A DNA stretch of 64,000 nucleotides from Aristolochia californica (GCA_029961685.1 JARWKL010000016.1:4775207-4839206), one strand, 5' to 3'. Counted from the first letter of the stretch, positions 10,989 through 24,019 are shown. Notes: generated by a model from the letters alone, not told the origin. Translations and numbers: made by a program.

Positions 10989-12896
10989 GTCCTAATGTCC
11001 ACCATCTCACAAACTTGAAAAAGAGAAGCAACACTTACTGGATCAACCAATTTCAAGCTACAAGCTACAAGTAAATTGACAAGACAATCACTCAGATCCA
11101 TTCCACAGAAAGTAATGATCATTGAGGTAGGTTTATACAGGGAATTAAAAATGAATTTGCAATCAGATAGATGACCAGATTGTCCAGAGATCCAAAATGA
11201 GGACCATTATGATGCTTGCCAAGTCTCAAACACTTTTAGCCCCTTTGCAACTCCAAAGCTTCGAATGCTAGCCAACACTGTGGATGCCTTCAAAGTACCA
11301 AACCTCTTTCTTTCTTTTTTTTTTTTTTTTTTTCTTTCTCCCTTGAGAAAGACTAAGAATCTTTTTGTGCAATGAAGACCTGAATGTCCTGGTTTTTTAA
11401 AAATATTTTGCTGATCTAAGAGTGTGGTTCCAATAGACAGTGAGTGAAGTGAGATATCCTCATTGACATCAAGAATGTGAAGGTGGCCAGGCAAGGGGAC
11501 CTGTCAGAGGCTCAGCTGATGACAGTAGAACAAATTGCCTTCAATGACAACATGATCTGAAAAATGAGTAGCAGAACTCCATTGCACCCTAAAGGAGGGT
11601 TCTTTCTTCTGCTTTTATGGACTTGCAACTACTAAAAGGAGCATAGAAGACCTAGATGCTGCACTCAAGAGTCATAAACAAAATTGCCAACCCCACTGGG
11701 CCAGTCTAGAATCAGATAGTTGAACAAAGTGATGCAGATTGCAGCTATGGAGATAAGCCAAAGTTTCTTTGCCAATATTTTGGAGGAGAGAAAATCGACC
11801 AGCGCTAAAGTTGGGAAAGAGGGTTGAGGAGGCATAATAATTAAAAACCAAACATGCAGAAAAAGTAAACCCACACCTGAAATGTGAAGTTACAATGTTG
11901 GAAGGGGTGGTCTCTTCCACTCAATAACGGAGCTTAAAGGTCTGGTTTGCAATCACAAACCCCCATCAAATCAATTGATTGATAGTGAGAACTTTACTCT
12001 TCGTGGCCCATCAAAGAAAGTGAATGATTTTGGGTGAGGTGAGAGCTGCCGTGGCCTTACAATCAGGTCAAAGCCAATAAGATAACTATAATGGATACAA
12101 ACATTGGAGTTTTGCAAGGAAAATCCCTTCCACACCAAAAGGTTGTCGCCTCTGCTGTGTAAGTAGACACCAAAAGGAGGTTGGTCACATCCTTAGCCTC
12201 AGCCTCACTCAAGTCGGACCTCAAATTAAGGTACCAGGATGTGGAATGGGGTTCTTGCCGAAAACAGTCACAGACCTTGACTCGTGGGTCTCGGTGAATC
12301 TTCGTCTTTCTCGCCTTGTGCTTGATGCAATTCTGAATGAAACTCTAACGGCCTGAGGCCCTGAAGGTTTGAAGCTTTCCTGGAACAACTAGGAGATGAG
12401 TTTATATGTAGAATGGGAATCAGTCCATTCTTAACTTCACTGCAAATTGTAAAGAAGCAAGCATCATCAAATCCGATGGACAAAGGAGACGATGAGCACA
12501 CTAATACGTACTAGAAGGATCAATGGGAGCTCATGGTGTTGCCGTTGATGAAGAGACTGACGTTTGACATCATCTGCTCCCTTAGTCCGACTCTGGATTC
12601 GAAACCGGATCCGATGATCCAACTTCAGATCCGAGTAAAAGTTTACAAAATTCAAATAAATTACAGAACAGGTTCAACCAAGATCATTATGTAATTTCAA
12701 TTTCGATATAGTTATTATTTTTGGTCTAAGGGGAGATCGCAAGAGAAAAATTCAAAACATATTCTCAACAAGAGATAATTATTGATCCAAAACCCAGCTG
12801 AAGAAAACAAATCGACCCTTCACTCAAGAGAAGAACTTGCAGAGGCATCATAATATCTAAATGCAAAAGAAAGGTAAAGATGGAAAGGAAATCGGG
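10989..12896. other. About 1.9 kb with no recognised gene
   Basis: Contains a T-rich run at about 11307-11333 and several short open frames on the minus strand, none with a domain I recognise. Composition is less AT-rich than the repeat cluster to the right, so it could be the remains of genic or LINE-like sequence, but I cannot support either. Confidence 0.4.
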
Positions 12897-13040
12897 GAGA
12901 TGTTCCTCAGGGATGTCGAAGACTATTCCCACCTTTCCGGGTTTGATTTCGACTAAAGCTTCGGAGGCGAAGGATCGACGAGCCAGGGTCGGGAACGTGG
13001 AGCGGAGAAGACGACCCGAGCGATTCAGTGAAGCAGCCAT
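12897..13040 (-). pseudogene. First-exon fragment of mitochondrial complex I subunit NDUFS4 (FRO1-like)
   Basis: From ATG at 13040 the minus strand reads MAASLNRSGRLLRSTFPTLA, then RRSFASEALVEIKPGKVGIV and FDIPEEHL. This fits the start of the plant NADH dehydrogenase Fe-S protein 4: an Arg-rich mitochondrial presequence, then a conserved GxVxGIPEEHL. After HL the family continues with a conserved YSPARTAT block; here similarity stops and no GT donor sits at the break. The later exons (for example the WENPLMGW region) were not found leftward. I read it as a truncated gene fragment. Presequence plus motif support the assignment, but the match is short. Confidence 0.5.
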
Positions 13041-13370
13041 CTTCTCTGCGGAAATGAAGACCGGGGTCGAGAGAGAGAGAAGCACAAGACAACTCTCATG
13101 GATTCTCTTTCATGGCTTCCCCAATTTGTCCATTTCAAAATGGTAGGTGCGGAAGCCATTGAGGGAGAAAAAAAGAATAATTACAATGACTAGAGCTTGA
13201 GTCTTGATCAGCTCCTTCATGGCTAAGAGCCATGTTTTTTTTACATTTTCAATTCTCTTTTGTTCTTCCTAGACTTTAATTAAGTCTGAAACTGTTATTG
13301 ATCAGAAGTGAAGTTGTTGGGTAGGTGAGAACGCCTCAATATGTATACATGTTGATGTACAAAAGAGTTG

Positions 13371-15069
13371 GTCCACAAAATAGACTGATCGTGAGCACAA
13401 GAAGAAAAATTACAAATTTTCAAAGTGATGTAGGATCCAATTTTAATTTGGTCCTCTGATTCGATCTTCATATGCAAACTTAATTTATGTTTTGCTTAAC
13501 TTGATGAATAAACTGCAATCTCATTAATCGACTAACTTCAGTGTTGGTTCTAGTTTCCACCTAGTGCTTGATGAGAAAGTTTGATCCCGTATTGCAATAG
13601 TGGATCTAATATGGTGACAAAGTAGAGACAAAAATGATCATTTGTTGCTACTTCAGTTGCGAAAATTCGAGAAAGGCTTGAATTAAATTTGAAGATTTGA
13701 TGTCTCAATAAGACCTTTCCCTTGAAGACTTTAAAAATCTTACAGAGGACAAGATCACAACAGAACAAATTATAAATCGTCCCTTTATTTTCTAAAACGA
13801 ATAGGCTTTGCCATTAATAAAAGGAAAAAGGAAACAAAGAGAAAGAAGACTATCCATTACGGAGAAAGTGATTAATTATAAGTAGGAATATTTGCCTATT
13901 ACTTGTAAGTTGCTCTTCGTAAAATAAACAAGCTACTCCTGAAACCTGATCGTTTATCATGACAGAATTCAGCATTGGAAGGAGCCTGTAAAATTTGTTT
14001 TACCCAGAAGAAACCGAGACGACGAAACTGGTTTGCACTAGACGAAACATAAACTCCAAGCCAGTAAGGTTATATATAAGAAGATCAAGGCAAGTTTCAT
14101 GCACTCCACAACATGGGCTTCAACCTCCGCCAAAAATGCATGGCAGCCGTGGAAGCCCTTGAGGGAGAGTGAATGATGAATGCCCTGGGCAGAACTCTGA
14201 ACTCTTCCCATCTCCACCTCTCTGGTCTGTTCTCAAGCAACACAACTGGCTTATATAGAGACAGGCCGGGGATCTCTTGACAGTTCTTCCTTGTTTAGAT
14301 AAGATAAAGAATAAATTCTTGGTTCTTCTTTAGCCCAGTTGAGTCCACCAGATGTCTGTTAACGATGAACAAGTTCAGATTTAGCCACCTGAGTGAATAT
14401 TTGATGGGTCCGGGGTGCTTCATGCTTGGCTCTTAACCTGCTTTGAGAGGTAACTTGTGGCTTTAGGAAGGGAATAAAGTTGATGAAGATGAGGATCGAT
14501 AATTGTGTACTGAAGACTGTTTTGACATTCCTCCTAGACACAGAGTGGAAAGACCACAACCCAATTCTTGTTCCTTTTGCTTTTGCTCATCGTGGGTAAT
14601 ATATTAGTTCTCTCGTACATGAAGATCTGGGTTTTCTGCACGTTCCTGTAGATAACCTGTTTCTTTCGTCTTTCTTTGTGAACAAAAGAAAAGGTCTACG
14701 CATAAACCAAGTTTGCTAGAATCGACTGTGTTGGTTGACTCTAGAAAGTGGCCAAGTGGGATTCAATTGTTTCAATTACTAGTTTTGAAAAAGCTTAAAG
14801 AAAATTAAATTCCCTCCCCTTTGTGTCCAAAAAAGAATGAGAGGGTTATAACTCCGTTCTTCCCTGATCTTTCAGCATGTAGGCAAAGGAACCCCCCCTT
14901 CCCCTATTTGTGAGCAAAAATAAGAAGAATGAGTGCCTAAGGGTAGTGAATCTGCTCTACCCTACCCTAATAAATTCATGCAGGGATGAGGTTGCTTTTT
15001 AGTCCCAATGTTGGAGATGGATGAAGTCCAAAACCTTGAGTAGGTTTAGGGTGAAGATAGTTTTTTTAC
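13371..15069. repeat. R block, copy A (unidentified genic-looking repeat)
   Basis: First of four copies of a 1.5-2 kb block (others at 24124, 30400/38264 and 57475). The shared order is: GTCCACAAAATAGACTGAT; a stretch ending in AAATCGTCCC; a segment holding GGAAGCCCTTGAGGGAGAG; a TATA-like TTATATAG (about 14254); and a long tail ending AGGTTTAGGGTGAAGATAG. The block leads straight into copia coding sequence at 15070. A minus-strand open frame at 14359-14559 recurs in the other copies. No protein family recognised. Confidence 0.75.
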
Positions 15070-17384
15070 GTGTTGTGGAAGCTTCATAGCAAAACAGATT
15101 GGGTTATTGCCAACCAGGCCTCAGTTAATAGAAATGAGAAAAATGAAGAAAACATCGAGTTACATAAAGACAAGAAGACTGTTTCACATGATGATTATGA
15201 GTTATTACAAAGAATGAAGACTTTGATGTACTATTGCTATTGCCACCATCGTATTAGGTATGATCTTTACCACTTCCTCCTCTTCGTCCTAGTTCATTGA
15301 CTCAAGGGCCTCCGAGCATATCATAGATAATAAGAGTTTATTACATTCCATGTCTCTATATTTTCCAAACCAAAGTTCTTGGGAATGGATCTTCCTCTGT
15401 TACACCTTCATTTAAACTTACCAATGTCCCGTTTATTCCCAAATTCCTAATAATTTTGTTGTCTGTCAGTGAATTAACAAAACAATTTAACTGCTCTATC
15501 ACATTCTCACCTTCTTATTGTATTTTCCAAGATCTAACAACGGAGTAGATGATTGGTGGAGGCCATGAACATGGGGGCCTTTATTACTTTGACTTGCCTC
15601 CTGTAACTGCAATTTCCACTTCTCAAATAGATGCTAGATTATGGCAAAACCGATTTGGACATCCATCAGCAGCATCACTTCAACACTTATTTCTATTTTT
15701 GAAAACCTTGTCTAGTTTAAATTGTGAAGTATATCAATTGAGCAAACACTAGAGAACAACATATTCTCCTCGAGTTGAACTTAAAGGTGTTGCTTCGTTT
15801 TCCTTAATTCACTCAGATGTATGAAGACCCTTAAGTGTCTCAAACATATATCAAGTTATGTATTTTGTTATTTTTTTTGTGACTTCACTTGAGTCACATG
15901 GCTATTTTTGTTCAAAGAACGATTTGAATTTTTTCAATATTTAAGTCCTTTTATGCCGTGATGCACATGTAGTTTGAAAAAAAATACAAGTGTTTCATTT
16001 AGATAATGCCAGAGAGTACCTATCTAGTGAATTTCAATCATTTTGTAAGGATAATGGCATTATCCATCAAACATTTGTGCTGACATCTCTCAACGAAATG
16101 GTGTAGTTGAAAGAAAAAACTGACATCTCTATGAGGTTGACCAAGGACTACTATACACTGTGAAGTAGCCCTATTTTTACTTGCCTCATGCCATACTTAC
16201 AATCTGTTTTCTTATTAATAGGCTACCATCGTCAATACTTAGCCGTAAATCTCCATACTCATTATTATTTTCGAATGAAGACAATTTCTCACTTCCTTTG
16301 AAGGTATTTTGGTTGCACATGTTTTGCTAATCTCACATCCCCTCGAAAGAGTAAGCTTGACCTTAAGTCTCTTAAGTGTATTTTTTTGGGTTACTCTCAT
16401 ACCGAAAAGGGTTATGTCTACTACAACCATTCTCTTCGAAAGTTTATTGTCTCTAGGATGTCACCTTCTTTGAAGACACATCTTTCATCAGTTCAGGCAG
16501 CTCCGAAGCCTGTTGTACCACTTGATGTGGATCTACTTCTACCCCCTGAAGCATCGACCGATACCAAAATTGTAGAGTTTTTGGGTCACTTTAAGGTAAG
16601 CCCATCTTCCCCTGTTGTATTTGGCCCATAATTTGATACTTGACCCATAGTTCTACGAAAGGAGCCAAAGACTTGCACCAGGCCTTCCACTTCTCATTCT
16701 ATATCCAATTTTGTTTCTCACCATCATTTATTTTCTTCATGTTGTCAATTTCTTACATTTATTTCTTCCATATTTATTCCACAGTCGTATCAGGAGGTTC
16801 TAAGACATCTAGGATAGAAGACAACATTGGGAGAAGAGATGCATACTATATATGAGAATCATACTAGGGCCCTAGTTCCTCTTCCTCCTAGTAAGAAACT
16901 TGTGGGCTGTAAATGAGTTTTCAATTTCAAGCACAATCACAATAGATCTGTTGCTCGCCTCAAAGCCCGACTCATTGTAAAGGGGTACACTTAGTGTTAT
17001 GGAGTGGATTATGAGGAAACATTCTCCATAGTGGCTAAATTAAACTTGGTACATATCTTATTATCTCTTGCTGCTAAGTCCGCTTGGCCGATATATTAGT
17101 TGGATGTAAAAAATATTTTTTTGAATGAGGACAGTAAACATGAGAAATATATGGATCAACCACCTGGTTTTTTGGTTGAGGTGGAGTCAGTATGTAGATT
17201 GAGAAAGTCTTTATATGGGATTAAATTGTCTGCTCATGCTTGGTTTGACCAATTTAGCCAAACAATGTTGCATTTCGGATTTAGTTGATGCTCAGTAGAT
17301 CATCCTATCTTTGTCAAGAATACTTTAAAGGAAAAAGTTTTACTAGCAGTTTATGTGGATGACATTATCTTAACTGGCAGTGAT
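15070..17384 (+). mobile_element. Ty1/copia copy A, 5' part (gag end to reverse transcriptase)
   Basis: Plus-strand copia coding sequence with many stops: gag tail WKLHSKTDWVIANQASVN (15076); protease site decayed to DSRASEHI (about 15297); GAG-pre-integrase RLWQNRFGHPSAASLQHLF (about 15635); integrase remnants to about 16500; RT from about 16800 with DVKNIFLNEDSKHEKYMDQP (17103) and an intact catalytic box YVDDIILTGSD at about 17352-17384. No 5' LTR, PBS or gag N-terminus: R-block sequence joins directly to the gag tail. The element is interrupted at 17385 by a hAT transposon and resumes at 21707. Confidence 0.85.
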
Positions 17385-17401
17385 TAGGGGTGGCATCGAG
17401 C

Positions 17402-17500
17402 CGAGCCGAGCCCGAACTTGCTTATGTTCGAGCCGAGCCCGAACCTACTTATGTTCGAGCCGAGCCCGAACCTGCTTATGTTCGAGCCGAGCTTGATTTA
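17402..17500. repeat. 27-bp subterminal tandem repeat of the hAT element
   Basis: Three and a half units of CGAGCCGAGCCCGAACCTGC plus TTATGTT follow the left TIR. The GAGCCGAGC core also occurs near the right end. Subterminal repeats of this kind are transposase binding sites in hAT elements; that role here is inferred. Confidence 0.75.
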
Positions 17501-18469
17501 AATATTTCGAGCCGAGATTCGAACCGAGCCTTGTCTCGAGCCTAAAATTTTTTTCGAGCTTGAGCCAAAAAATTTTAACCTAGTTCGAGCCGAGCTCGAG
17601 CTTCAACATACATTTAAAACTTTTCAAAAAATATATATCAAATAAATTGTATATAAAATTATGCATACATTTTACATAAAATTTGGCATAACCTATATAT
17701 ATATATATATAATACATGTATAAGTTTGGGCATGACCTCTACTTAAAATTGAGCATAATCTATATATATAATACCTGTATAAAATTCGACATGACCTCTA
17801 CTTAAAGTTGGGCATAATCAATATACATAATACCTGCATAAACACTCCATAAATACTCCATAAAATTGTTTATACATTCCATAAACACTTCATGAAATTG
17901 TTTATACACTCCATACACTCCATAAAATAGTCTAAACACTCCATACACTGCATAACATTATGAATAAACTCCATATAATAATCAAACAAAAAAAATTAAA
18001 TGAATTATTACTATCAATTTACAATCACCCAAATAAAAACTATAAATCCATTATAAATTTACAAACTATAGTTGTTTCTCTTCATGCTAGAAAATAATAT
18101 ATGTCCCTGCATAAGCAAAATCTCCACCTATGACGAAAAAAATAAAAATAAAATTAGTTATTGTCAGATAAAAAAATACTCTTCCATTACTAGTTACTTA
18201 ATGTCGTTAAATCTATTAAAATTACCATGATGAGAAAAACATGAAAAATCATTTAGCTGCATTATCTCTACACTCTTCTTCTCATGCTGTAATCACAAAA
18301 CAAAATTTTAATAAATAAAACTAAAAAATATACTAAATAATATCATAATAAATAATTAATCAAAGAAATTCACCTTTTGATTTTTCTTTACACTGTGAAG
18401 AATCCGAACCCAATAACCACCACAAATCAAAGCTTGAACTGTATTTAGTGCCAAGGAAGAACGATATGA

Positions 18470-20420
18470 GTCTATTACTCTACCACCAACACTAAATGTA
18501 GACTTTGAAGCTACTGTGGATATGAGAATTACAAGGATGTCTACCCATCTTAGATAATACCCAAAATTTTATATGATTCACTTTCCACCATTCTAAAACA
18601 TCAAAATCATATTGTGAAGTTCATTCACAACTATATACACCTTCTTCAAGATAAATTTCCAATTCTAACCTTGGTGAATTAACTACAACCACTTGTTTCA
18701 TATAATTCATTAACTTTGACCAACTAGAACTTGATGAAGGCCTACGACTTGTGGAAACACCCATAGAGCTAGTACTTGAAACAATCTGTTTATTTCTAAT
18801 ATCCACATTATATAAGGATACATATTCATCGTAGATCTCATATAAGGTGTGTCGAACTAAATTTATATTCATTGTAGCTTCCTCCTTAGAATATATCCCT
18901 GAAAAGCACATTTCGATCAACCATAATTTGACCCTTGGATCCAAAACTGAAGCAACAACCATCAATAAATTGCATTCACCCTAGTACTTCTCAAATTTCT
19001 CTTTCATTCTACTAACCATTGTCTTAATGAAAACATTTTTATTTGTAGAATAAAAATTTAGAACATCTTTTACCCTATATACATCCCTTAGGTACAAATT
19101 AGAAGTAGGGTAGTCACTCCCAGAAATTATATTAGTAACTGCATTAAAAATTTCTAGAATCTTACACACCAAGTCAACATTTTCCCATTCATCAAGACTT
19201 GGCAAACAATCATAACTTGGTTCTCTAACTTTAAATCTAGATAATGCATCTTTGAATTTTAATGCAGAAGACAACATGTCATAAGTGGAGTTCCAATGAG
19301 TTGGAAAATCAATAACCAACCTCTTTTCACCAAGTTCTAGTTATTGTACAATTTTAGAAAAAATGCGAAGTCTAGCCTCAGACAGATTTATGAATTTGAC
19401 ACTCTCACGCACATTATCAATAATATCCTTAATCTGAACAAGACCATCATGGATTAATAAGTTCAAAATATGACCACAACAGCGCACATGAAACAACTTT
19501 CTATCACAAACCAAATTTTTTTTCCTTGAAAAATCTTCTTTCAAAACTCTCATACAAACATCATTATATGCAACATTATCAACTGAAATACTAAAAAAAT
19601 TATTTTCGATCTCCCACTCCTTCAAACACTTGTAAATAGCATATGCTATATCAACGCCACAAGGAGGAGGAGCATGCACAAAACTCTAAACTCGTTTTTG
19701 TAGCTTCCAATTACTGTCAATAAAATACCCAGTAATAGCCATGTATTCAATCTTTTGATTTTGGGACTTCCAAAGATCCGTGGTAAGACTAATCTAGTTA
19801 ATCTCTTTTAAAAAAAATTTTAATTTTTTTTCTCTGCCTCATACACCTCCATACACTCCTTCTTAATGGTCTTACAGGATATTTTCTCATAATTCATATT
19901 TGCCATCTTCATTACAAAATTAAATCCCTCTTCTACTATCATGAATGGATGCTTATGCATAAGAATCCAATGAACAATGACTACTCTCATTTTAGCTTGA
20001 TCATATTTTCCTCCAAAATCCATAAAAAGAAGTCCAGATAGACTCTGATCAACATTAGACCCCACTCCCATCGGTTGAAAGTTTAAGGTTTTTTGTTTTC
20101 TCATTGCCACTTTTCTACTAGTGCAACATTTCAAATGTCAACTCATATGTGTGGTCACTCCATAACTAATAACACTCAAATTAATTTTATAATGAACACA
20201 CTGAGCCTTTTTGTACCATTAAGTGATACTTCTTTGAATTCCAACCACACATGAGACTTTTTATGTCAGAGGGTAGTGACTCTGGTGGAGTTGAGTAACT
20301 ATTTATGGTCACACTAGAACTAGTCACAATAGAAGCTATAGGAAAAAGATAAAGACTAATCATTGCATTTTGGATTAAAAAGTCCACTACCAAATAAAAT
20401 ATAATTAATATGGACACAAT
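18470..20420 (-). pseudogene. hAT transposase (BED zinc finger, RICESLEEPER type), degenerate
   Basis: Right to left: BED finger region near 20100-20260 (AQCVHYK then SYGVTTHMS, second Cys lost, a stop before the last His); QKTLNFQPMG linker (20090); middle domain with FSISVDNVAYNDVCMRVL (about 19590) and FHVRCCGHILNLLIHDGL; RNase H-like core VIDFPTHWNSTYDML; SGSDYPTSNLYL; MKEKFEKY; ASVLDPRVKLWLIEMCF; and the C-terminal dimerisation region LELEIYLEEGVYSCE continuing frameshifted to about 18470. The domain set is nearly complete but broken by several stops and frameshifts, so it is not active. Confidence 0.85.
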
Positions 20421-20944
20421 CTATATGAACAAAGATCAATATAAGTAGTGAACTAGAAAAAGTAGATGTGCACTGTACATTGAAAATGTTGATAACCCAC
20501 ATATTGTGACTAGAAGAAGGGCTTTGAGACTTTGTCCACAGGAAAATCGTATAGGATACCAAATGTAGGACAACATATGAATGACGATAGTACAAAATGC
20601 AATGCCGAGCAAAGGATGAATGATCCTTTTCAGTTTAAACAGATTCTTAAGAGAGAGTAGAAGTTTTATGCATTTAAAACCAATACCGTTGATAGCAATA
20701 TAGGTGGAAATTGGAAGGTCAAAGTTCAGGTGTGTGAGTAATAAGATAATAATCAACTACATGGTCTGCTAAATTCTCTTCATGCTTAAAAAAACCCACA
20801 TGATAGAAAATGGATACGAGATAAACTTATTGATCAAGGAAAAAAAGGTAAAAAAATGATTAAAATGATGTATTTAACTTTATCTAGAACATATACAACG
20901 AATCCCAGAGTCCTGTCAACCAAAGGCTAACTAGACTTACGGTA

Positions 20945-21086
20945 GATAAAAATGAAAAAAAAAATCAACACCGAAATCACAGAGGAAGAAAACGTACAAA
21001 AGATAAAAATGAAAAACAAAAATCAACACCGAAATCACAGAGGAAGAAAACGTACAGAAGATAAAAATGAAAAAAAAAATCAACAC
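20945..21086. repeat. 57-bp tandem repeat inside the hAT element
   Basis: Two full units and a partial third start with GATAAAAATGAAAAA at 20945, 21002 and 21060. They lie between the transposase and the right TIR. Confidence 0.85.
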
Positions 21087-21706
21087 TTACAAAAACAGAG
21101 TGTGTTCGCCGTTCGGGGATATCTCCAAAAAATTTCCAAGAATGAAGGAGCACTACTGAAACGAAGCAAGAGTTAGAGATTTAATAGGGTCAGGTCAATG
21201 ATGCAAAAAAAAAACATTAAATAAAAATCTTACCTCCCGTCGGACCGTTGCTTTCATTCGTCGGTGAGGAAGAACTTTGGATGAAGAAATCGAAGAGGAA
21301 GAAGATAGAAGAGGAAGAAATCGTAGACGAAAAAATTGAAGTTTGGATAGAGATTGAGGAATTAAATAGGGAGAGGGAGAACGAGGGATTTGAAGGCCAA
21401 AATCCCCCGTTTCCCATGAATACCCATCGACGGACAGATATTCCGCGAGGAAATCATGCTGAAACAACATGAAAATGGCAGAGAAGTATGGGTTTCGCAG
21501 GCGCAAGACAGAATGGAAGAGACGAGAGTTGGGACTCTCTCTTTCCAAAATATTTTCCTAACTCCCCCTCGCTGCTCGTTAAATTAACGAGTCGGCTCGC
21601 TAGCCGGCGAGCCAAACTTGAGCTCGAGATATAACGAATCGAACCAAGCTAGCACTGAGCCAAACTTGAGCCGCTCGCCAGCCGGCTCGGTTCGAAGCCA
21701 CCCCTA

Positions 21707-22134
21707 CAAACCATAACTTACCCATTGGCAAGTTTTGGAGAGGACACTGAAATATTTAAAAGAAGCTCGGGGGAAAAATACATCTCTATAAGAATCATGG
21801 CCACTTCAACACACAAGGTTTTTCGGATGCATATTGGGCTGGATCACTTGATGACAGGAAGTCCACTTTAGGGTACTATACCTTAGTTGGAGGTAACATG
21901 GTTACATGGAGAAGCAAAAAAGCAAAATATTGTTTCAAGATCTAATGCAGAAGCAGAGTAAAAAGTTATGGCCCACATAGTCACTGAGCTTTTATGGATT
22001 AGATCCATTCTCATTGAATTGGGATTTTATAAAGGAGCATATATGGAATTATATAGTGGTCACATTCAAGATCTTAACCACTGTATGTTGTAAGCTGGGT
22101 ATCTATGATGTTTTCTCTCCCCAAGCTTTAGGGG
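21707..22134 (+). mobile_element. Ty1/copia copy A, 3' part (RNase H and PPT)
   Basis: Copia resumes after the hAT element with RNase H remnants, broken by frameshifts, that match the better preserved copy B (for example the counterpart of GFSDADWAGSLYDRKSTSGY). It ends in a G-rich PPT, TTTAGGGGGTGGGGGG, at about 22128-22142. The same internal RNase H deletion as in copy B (CDHIQDLN joined to the KLGIYDVF tail) is present. Confidence 0.75.
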
Positions 22135-23977
22135 GTGGGGGGTTTGGAACACATCTTGAAGTGGCATCAAAGTAAATACCTCCCCTACACAAGGTGGTGG
22201 CAAAGGAGGTAATTAAAAGCTTTGCCTATAAGGATGACACAAGGGTGTAATTAAAAAAGATGATGTATGTCTATTTATGTCTTTTCTTTTATAAAAGCCC
22301 CAAGGGCATCATATTCTAAATCCAACAAAGTCCAATAGGAAAAACTCTTCCAAACTTCTTAATGTAAATTTATGAAATTTATCTAGTTCAATTGAAGTTG
22401 AAGTGATTGAGAGAAAAAATACTAGTTGGGCCATCAAGATTTTTCTTATCCTCAAGGAGTTTAAAACCTAGAAAGGGAGCATGGTTTTGACTAGTCCTAC
22501 CCTGCAAGTTTGAGAATATTACTTATACGAGTGTGTCTCAATTGCATATGTACCAAGAGTATAAGGAAGATGATACAAGAAATATAGGGTTGTGTTTGGA
22601 TCGTAGATATTAGAATGGAAATGAAATAAATGATAAAAATAGTAAAGTTAATGAGAAAATTTAGGAAAAGTACTAAAGATCAGAAACAAATAGGAAATTT
22701 ATGGAGCATCAAAGAAAAGACATAAGTAGACATACATCATCTTTTTTAATTACACCTTTCTCTCAAATTCATTTCTAGCCTTTCTGTCTTCTCCCAAGCT
22801 TTCTCTCCCCATCTCTCTCCAGTCGTCTCTCTTTTCTCTCATTTTTCCTTTCTTCCTGTCATTTCTTCTCTTTTTCTTCTTCCTCTCCTCTCTCACCACC
22901 TTGGTTGAGGACTTTGTCATGAGATTCTAAATCCAACAACGTTGAATAGGAAAAACTCATCCAAACTTCTTAACGTAATTTTAGGAAATTTATCCAGTTC
23001 AATTTTCTTAGAAGTTAAAGTAATTGAGCGCAAAAAACTGGTTGGGCCATCAAGATTTTTCTTATCCTCAAGGTTCTAGAGTTTAAAACCTAGAAAGGGA
23101 ACAAGGTTTTGGCCAGTCTTATTTTGGCTAGTTTGAGAGTATTACTTATACGAGTGTGTCTCAATTGCATATGTACCAAGAGTATAAGGAAGATGATACA
23201 AGAAATATAGGGTTGTGTTTGGATCGTAGATATTAGAATGGAAAAAAGAAGAATGGAAATGAAATAAATGATAAAAATAGTAAAGTTAATGAGAAAATTT
23301 AGGAAAAGTACTAAAGATCATAAACAAATAGGAAATTTATGGAGCATCAAGGAAAAGACATAAATAGACATACATCATCTTCTTTAATTACACCTTTCTC
23401 TCAAATTCATTTCTAGCCTTTCTCTCTTCTCCCAAGCTCTCTCTCCCCATCTCTCTCCAGTCGTCTCTCTTTTCTCTCATTTTCCTTTCGTCTTGTCATT
23501 TCTTCTCTTTTTCTTCTTCCTCTCCTCTCTCACCACGTTGGTTGAGGACCTTGTCATGAGATTCTAAATCCAACAACGTTGAATAGGAAGAACTCATCCA
23601 AACTTCTTAACGTAATTTTAGGAAATTTATCCAGTTCAATTTTCTTAGAAGTTGAGTGCAAAAAACTGGTTGGGCCATCAAGATTTTTCTTATCCTCAAG
23701 GTTCTAGAGTTTAAAACCTAGAAAGGGAACAAGGTTTTGACCAGTCTTATTTTGGCTAGTTTGAGAGTATTACTTATACGAGTGTGTCTCAATTGCATAT
23801 GTACCAAGAGTATAAGGAAGATGATACAAGAAATATATGGATATGTTTGGATCGTAGAAATTAGAATGTGAAAAAAGAAGAAGGAAAATGACATAAATGA
23901 TAAAAATAGTAAAGCTAATGAGAAAATTTAGGAAAAGTACTCAAGATCAGAAACAAATAGGAAATTTATGGAGCATT
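22135..23977. repeat. L block, copy A: post-PPT sequence with about 640-bp tandem units
   Basis: After the PPT comes sequence that in position should be the 3' LTR (GGAACACATCTTGAAGTGGC onward, TATAAAAG at about 22290). It runs into tandem units starting ATTCTAAATCCAAC at 22313, 22924 and 23561 (spacing 611 and 637). Each holds the same AT-rich body and a pyrimidine-rich stretch. Related sequence occurs at 29069-30240, 45615-45854, 52235-52473 and 56402-57340. The true LTR 3' end could not be fixed. Confidence 0.7.
22244..22756. repeat. 46-bp inverted repeat (fold-back) in the L block
   Basis: Arm 22244-22289 (GGTGTAATTAAAAAAGATGA onward) is the reverse complement of 22711-22756 with one mismatch, separated by 421 bp. 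The same pair occurs in copy B at about 29175-29220 and about 29607-29650. Confidence 0.85.
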
Positions 23978-24019
23978 AAGGGTCTGTTTGGAACCCTAGA
24001 GAAGAAAAAAAAATGAGAA

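Larger units (their letters stand above)
17385..21706 (-). mobile_element. hAT-superfamily DNA transposon
   Basis: 4.3 kb element with terminal inverted repeats: left end TAGGGGTGGCATCGAGCCGA, right end, read inward, TAGGGGTGGCTTCGAACCGA. It carries a degenerate BED-finger hAT transposase on the minus strand. No 8-bp target duplication: the left flank is GCAGTGAT and the right flank CAAACCAT, and comparison with copia copy B shows that about 330 bp of copia sequence are missing at the insertion point. Confidence 0.85.

Noticed and set aside
11207..12501. Several minus-strand open frames of 70 to 95 codons as a LINE or gene
   Set aside because: No endonuclease, RT or zinc-knuckle motif and no clear splice structure found.
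20952..21176. Plus-strand Lys-rich open frame (KNQHRNHRG repeats)
   Set aside because: Translation of the 57-bp tandem repeat inside the hAT element.
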